Shown in pieces: positions 61,233 through 64,000 of a stretch of DNA of 64,000 nucleotides. The translations under genes and the position numbers were made by a program. The notes beneath the pieces were generated by a model, which did not search any database, was not told the DNA's origin, and saw only the letters and a list, made by a program, of their open reading frames with translations. The stretch is from Paenibacillus planticolens (lineage in GTDB: Bacteria > Bacillota > Bacilli > Paenibacillales > NBRC-103111). The stretch is taken from contig NZ_WHNZ01000015.1 in NCBI RefSeq assembly GCF_013141725.1, positions 124,001 to 188,000 of the forward strand, read 5' to 3'. Positions within the stretch are counted from its first letter, which is position 1, and every line of letters starts with the position of its first letter.

Positions 61233-62996
61233 GTGGCTAATTCGAAAATCATCGTCGTCGGCGGAGGCCTTGCGGGACTCATGGCGACAATCAAAGCAGC
61301 GGAGGCCGGAGTTCACGTACAATTGTTCTCCTTGGTTCCTGTGAAACGTTCCCACTCCGTGTGTGCGCAAGGCGGCATTAACGGTGCGGTGAATACAAAA
61401 GGTGAAGGTGACTCCACTTGGGAGCACTTTGACGATACAGTATACGGTGGAGATTTCTTAGCAAATCAACCGCCAGTTAAAGCATTATGCGATGCCGCTC
61501 CAGGCATCATTCACTTGATGGACCGTATGGGCGTTATGTTCAACCGTACGCCAGAGGGCCTTCTTGACTTCCGCCGTTTCGGCGGTACCAAATATCACCG
61601 TACGGCGTTCGCAGGCGCAACGACAGGGCAGCAGCTTCTGTACGCACTTGATGAGCAAGTACGCCGCTGGGAAACTGCAGGTCTCGTAACGAAGTTCGAG
61701 CACTGGGAATTCCTCGGTTCCGTACTGGATGACGAAAATGTTTGCCGTGGTATTGCGGCGCAGGATCTACGCAGCATGGAGATCCAAACGTTCCCGGCTG
61801 ATGCTGTTATTTTGGCGACAGGCGGTCCTGGTATCATTTTCGGCAAAACAACGAACTCGGTCATCAACACAGGTACGGCAGCAAGCGCTGTATACCAACA
61901 AGGGGTTAAATACGCGAACGGCGAGATGATTCAAATTCACCCGACGGCGATTCCTGGCGATGACAAGCTTCGCTTGATGTCAGAGTCTGCACGTGGTGAA
62001 GGCGGCCGTATTTGGACGTACAAAGACGGTAAGCCTTGGTACTTCCTTGAAGAGAAATATCCGGCGTACGGAAACTTGGTGCCTCGTGATATTGCAACGC
62101 GTGAAATTTTCTCCGTTTGTATCGATCAGAAGCTTGGTATTAACGGCGAAAACATGGTTTACCTCGACCTTTCCCATAAAGATCCGAAAGAGCTGGATAT
62201 CAAGCTCGGCGGTATCATGGAAATTTACGAGAAATTCATGGGCGACGATCCGCGCAAAATCCCAATGAAGATTTTCCCTGCGGTTCACTACTCCATGGGC
62301 GGTATGTGGGTTGACTACAACATGATGACGAACATTCCGGGCTTGTTCGCTGCAGGCGAGTGTGAGTATCAGCATCACGGTGCGAACCGTTTGGGCGCGA
62401 ACTCCCTTGTTTCGGCTATCTATGACGGAATGGTTTCCGGTCCTAAAGCGGTTGAGTACATTCGCGGCTTAGAGAAGCATGCGGACGATACCTCCTCGAT
62501 CGTCTTCGATCGCGAGAAGAAACGTCACCAAGATCGCTATGAGAGCTTGCTCAAAATGAACAGCGGTACAGAAAATGCTTATGTTCTGCATAAAGAGCTT
62601 GGCGACATGATGAACGCTAACATGACGGTTGTTCGTTACAATGATCGTCTTGAAGATACAATCAGCAAAATCAAGGACATGAAAGAAAGATACAACAACA
62701 TCAACATTACAGATACAGCTCGTTGGAACAACCAAGGGGTAGCGTTCACACGCCAACTCTGGAACATGTTCGAGCTTGCTGAAGCGATGACGGTTGGTGC
62801 CTTGATGCGTAACGAGAGCCGCGGCGCGCACTACAAGCCTGATTTCCCGGAACGCGACGATGACAACTTCATGAAAACGACAATTGCCGATTGGACGCCG
62901 GACGGCCCGAAAATCAGCTATGAAGAAATTGATGTATCTTTGATTGCACCGCGGAAACGTGATTACTCCACGGAGAAGAAAAAGGGAGGACATTAA
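61233..62996 (+). CDS. sdhA: Succinate dehydrogenase flavoprotein subunit
   Basis: This 587-residue protein has the FAD fold (IIVVGGGLAGLMATIKAAEAG), the flavin-linking region RSHSVCAQGGINGA, the substrate site HPTAIPGDDKLRLMSESARGEGG and HYSMGGMWVDY. It oxidises succinate to fumarate. GTG 61233 has GGGAGGGTGA upstream. It lies between sdhC and sdhB with 2 to 16 bases between genes. Confidence 0.95.
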   Translation: MANSKIIVVGGGLAGLMATIKAAEAGVHVQLFSLVPVKRSHSVCAQGGINGAVNTKGEGDSTWEHFDDTVYGGDFLANQPPVKALCDAAPGIIHLMDRMGVMFNRTPEGLLDFRRFGGTKYHRTAFAGATTGQQLLYALDEQVRRWETAGLVTKFEHWEFLGSVLDDENVCRGIAAQDLRSMEIQTFPADAVILATGGPGIIFGKTTNSVINTGTAASAVYQQGVKYANGEMIQIHPTAIPGDDKLRLMSESARGEGGRIWTYKDGKPWYFLEEKYPAYGNLVPRDIATREIFSVCIDQKLGINGENMVYLDLSHKDPKELDIKLGGIMEIYEKFMGDDPRKIPMKIFPAVHYSMGGMWVDYNMMTNIPGLFAAGECEYQHHGANRLGANSLVSAIYDGMVSGPKAVEYIRGLEKHADDTSSIVFDREKKRHQDRYESLLKMNSGTENAYVLHKELGDMMNANMTVVRYNDRLEDTISKIKDMKERYNNINITDTARWNNQGVAFTRQLWNMFELAEAMTVGALMRNESRGAHYKPDFPERDDDNFMKTTIADWTPDGPKISYEEIDVSLIAPRKRDYSTEKKKGGH

Positions 62997-62998
62997 TC

Positions 62999-63763
62999 AT
63001 GGCTGAGACACTAAGCGCACAAAAAACCGTGAAGTTTATCGTGACTCGTCAAGAGAGTCCGGATTCTAAGCCTTATACCGAGGAATTCGAAGTTCCTTAT
63101 CGTCCCAATATGAACGTCATCAGCGGTTTGATGGAAGTGCAACGTAATCCAAAGAACGCGCGCGGCGACAAAACAACACCGGTTTGTTGGGAATCCAACT
63201 GTCTGGAAGAAGTGTGCGGAGCTTGCTCCATGGTGATTAACGGCAAGCCGCGCCAAGCTTGTTCGGCTCTGATCGATAAGCTGGAGCAGCCTGTTCGCGT
63301 AGCTCCAATGAGCACGTTCCCAGTTATGCGTGACCTTGTCATCGACCGCGGACGCATGTTCAACGCTTTGAAGAAAGTCAAAGCATGGGTTCCGATCGAC
63401 GGAACGTATGATCTTGGCCCAGGTCCGCGTATGGCGGAGTCGAAGCGTCAATGGGCGTACGAACTGTCCAAATGTATGACATGCGGCGTATGTCTGGAAG
63501 CTTGTCCGAACGTGAATGACAAGAACTCCTTCATCGGACCTTCAGCGCTTTCCCAAGTTCGTTTGTTCAATGCTCACCCAACAGGTGAAATGAACAAAGA
63601 CGAGCGTTTGGATGCGCTCATGACAGATGGCGGTATCGAAGGCTGCGGTAACTCACAGAACTGCGTACGCTCCTGTCCGAAAGGCATTCCGCTGACGACT
63701 TCCATCGCAGCATTGAATGCAGACACAACCAAACATTTGTTCAAGAAATGGTTAGGCGTGTAA
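62999..63763 (+). CDS. sdhB: Succinate dehydrogenase iron-sulfur subunit
   Basis: This 254-residue protein has the 2Fe-2S motif (CWESNCLEEVCGACSMVING), the 4Fe-4S motif (CMTCGVCLEACPN) and the third cluster motif (CGNSQNCVRSCPKG). It carries electrons from SdhA to the b558 anchor. AAAGGGAGG overlaps the end of sdhA. A strong terminator follows, closing the operon. Confidence 0.95.
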   Translation: MAETLSAQKTVKFIVTRQESPDSKPYTEEFEVPYRPNMNVISGLMEVQRNPKNARGDKTTPVCWESNCLEEVCGACSMVINGKPRQACSALIDKLEQPVRVAPMSTFPVMRDLVIDRGRMFNALKKVKAWVPIDGTYDLGPGPRMAESKRQWAYELSKCMTCGVCLEACPNVNDKNSFIGPSALSQVRLFNAHPTGEMNKDERLDALMTDGGIEGCGNSQNCVRSCPKGIPLTTSIAALNADTTKHLFKKWLGV

Positions 63764-63770
63764 CATGAAT

Positions 63771-63809
63771 AAAGCCCGATTCCCTGAGCGACAGGGGATC
63801 GGGCTTTTT
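63771..63809 (+). terminator. Rho-independent terminator of sdhCAB
   Basis: AAAGCCCGAT-CCCTG pairs with CAGGG-ATCGGGCTTT around AGCGA, followed by T. Confidence 0.92.
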
Positions 63810-63859
63810 GCCTTTGTAAAGAGGCTAAAATGCTGGAGGTATTGTAAGTCGGAGGGGTA

Positions 63860-63876
63860 TGTAATATTCTATTACA
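63860..63876. promoter_or_regulatory. Perfect palindrome near the right edge
   Basis: TGTAATA-TTC-TATTACA has 7-bp arms without mismatch. It lies just upstream of a TTGACA (63889-63894) and 47 bases before the promoter at 63923, so it may be an operator for the gene that starts beyond the window. Confidence 0.5.
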
Positions 63877-63922
63877 TGAAATAGAGTTTTGACAATGGAT
63901 TATTTTTTTTGTGTCATATATA

Positions 63923-63951
63923 TTGACATGTAGCTGGGATCTAAGTATGAT
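63923..63951 (+). promoter_or_regulatory. Sigma-A promoter for a gene beyond the window
   Basis: TTGACA (63923-63928) and TATGAT (63946-63951), 17-bp spacer. No start codon with a ribosome binding site is seen before the window ends. Confidence 0.7.
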
Positions 63952-64000
63952 AAAGACAAATGCAAGAGAGAGTAAACAACCTCATAGCAAACTTGTTTTC

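Overview
The window looks like chromosomal DNA of a spore-forming Bacillota, most likely Paenibacillaceae (Paenibacillus-like). The evidence is AGGAGG-type ribosome binding sites with frequent GTG and TTG starts, an sda sporulation-checkpoint gene with DnaA boxes, a Spo0E-type phosphatase, the DnaB/DnaI primosome pair, a Rex box before a type II NADH dehydrogenase, coproheme decarboxylase HemQ, the futalosine-route menaquinone enzyme MqnE, and a run of homologs of the Bacillus yut/yum/yui genes. I see no tRNA, rRNA, CRISPR array, intact insertion sequence or prophage.

Layout. 1-4.6 kb: the end of ctaB, a SCO copper chaperone, a Toprim protein, an MFS transporter, small membrane proteins and a CvpA-like/transglutaminase fusion. 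4.7-7.5 kb: a HAD hydrolase and a class B penicillin-binding protein. 7.5-8.9 kb: a 1.35 kb non-coding stretch filled with palindrome arrays, a degenerate copy of the PBP gene's 3' end and a 344-bp array in strict 8-bp register. 8.9-15 kb: asnB, a Cof-type HAD phosphatase, DUF456, a MurJ/SpoVB-type flippase and a DUF2515 protein. 15-16.5 kb: two DUF4183 proteins, a gene remnant and a dispersed repeat. 16.5-17.5 kb: a ribbon-helix-helix/SPFH pair.

17.8-27.7 kb is the most unusual part. On the minus strand lie TPR paralogs and a DUF4915-type propeller. On the plus strand lie a single-alpha-helix repeat protein and an operon of two PaaK-like adenylating enzymes, a chorismate mutase-DAHP synthase and a DUF98-type chorismate lyase. 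Two paralogous ~90-aa proteins of unknown family lie on either side, followed by a CPBP protease. The operon has the parts to draw carbon into chorismate, cut it to 4-hydroxybenzoate and activate the acid, in an organism whose quinone genes point to menaquinone rather than ubiquinone.

27.9-45.9 kb is mostly metabolic: a thioredoxin-like protein, ctaA, a HEPN protein with an SDR enzyme, the iron-sulfur/flavin genes yutI-yuzB-yutJ-yutM-yumC-yumB-yuiB, mqnE, hemQ, and a MerR regulator fused to a methyltransferase. 46-49 kb carries an HxlR regulator and dnaB-dnaI. 49-55 kb carries a globin-coupled sensor, a MerR regulator, trxA-uvrC and a large CPBP membrane protease. 55-59.4 kb is a potassium/cation block (ktrB, ktrA, a CPA antiporter and a response regulator). 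59.4-63.8 kb is a LysR regulator and sdhCAB.

Three intergenic repeat families, unrelated in sequence, share one design: short imperfect palindromes or opposed ~20-bp units spaced by 20-50 bp. Two of them occur twice in the window. All identifications come from reading the sequence and remembered family features; no database search was possible.
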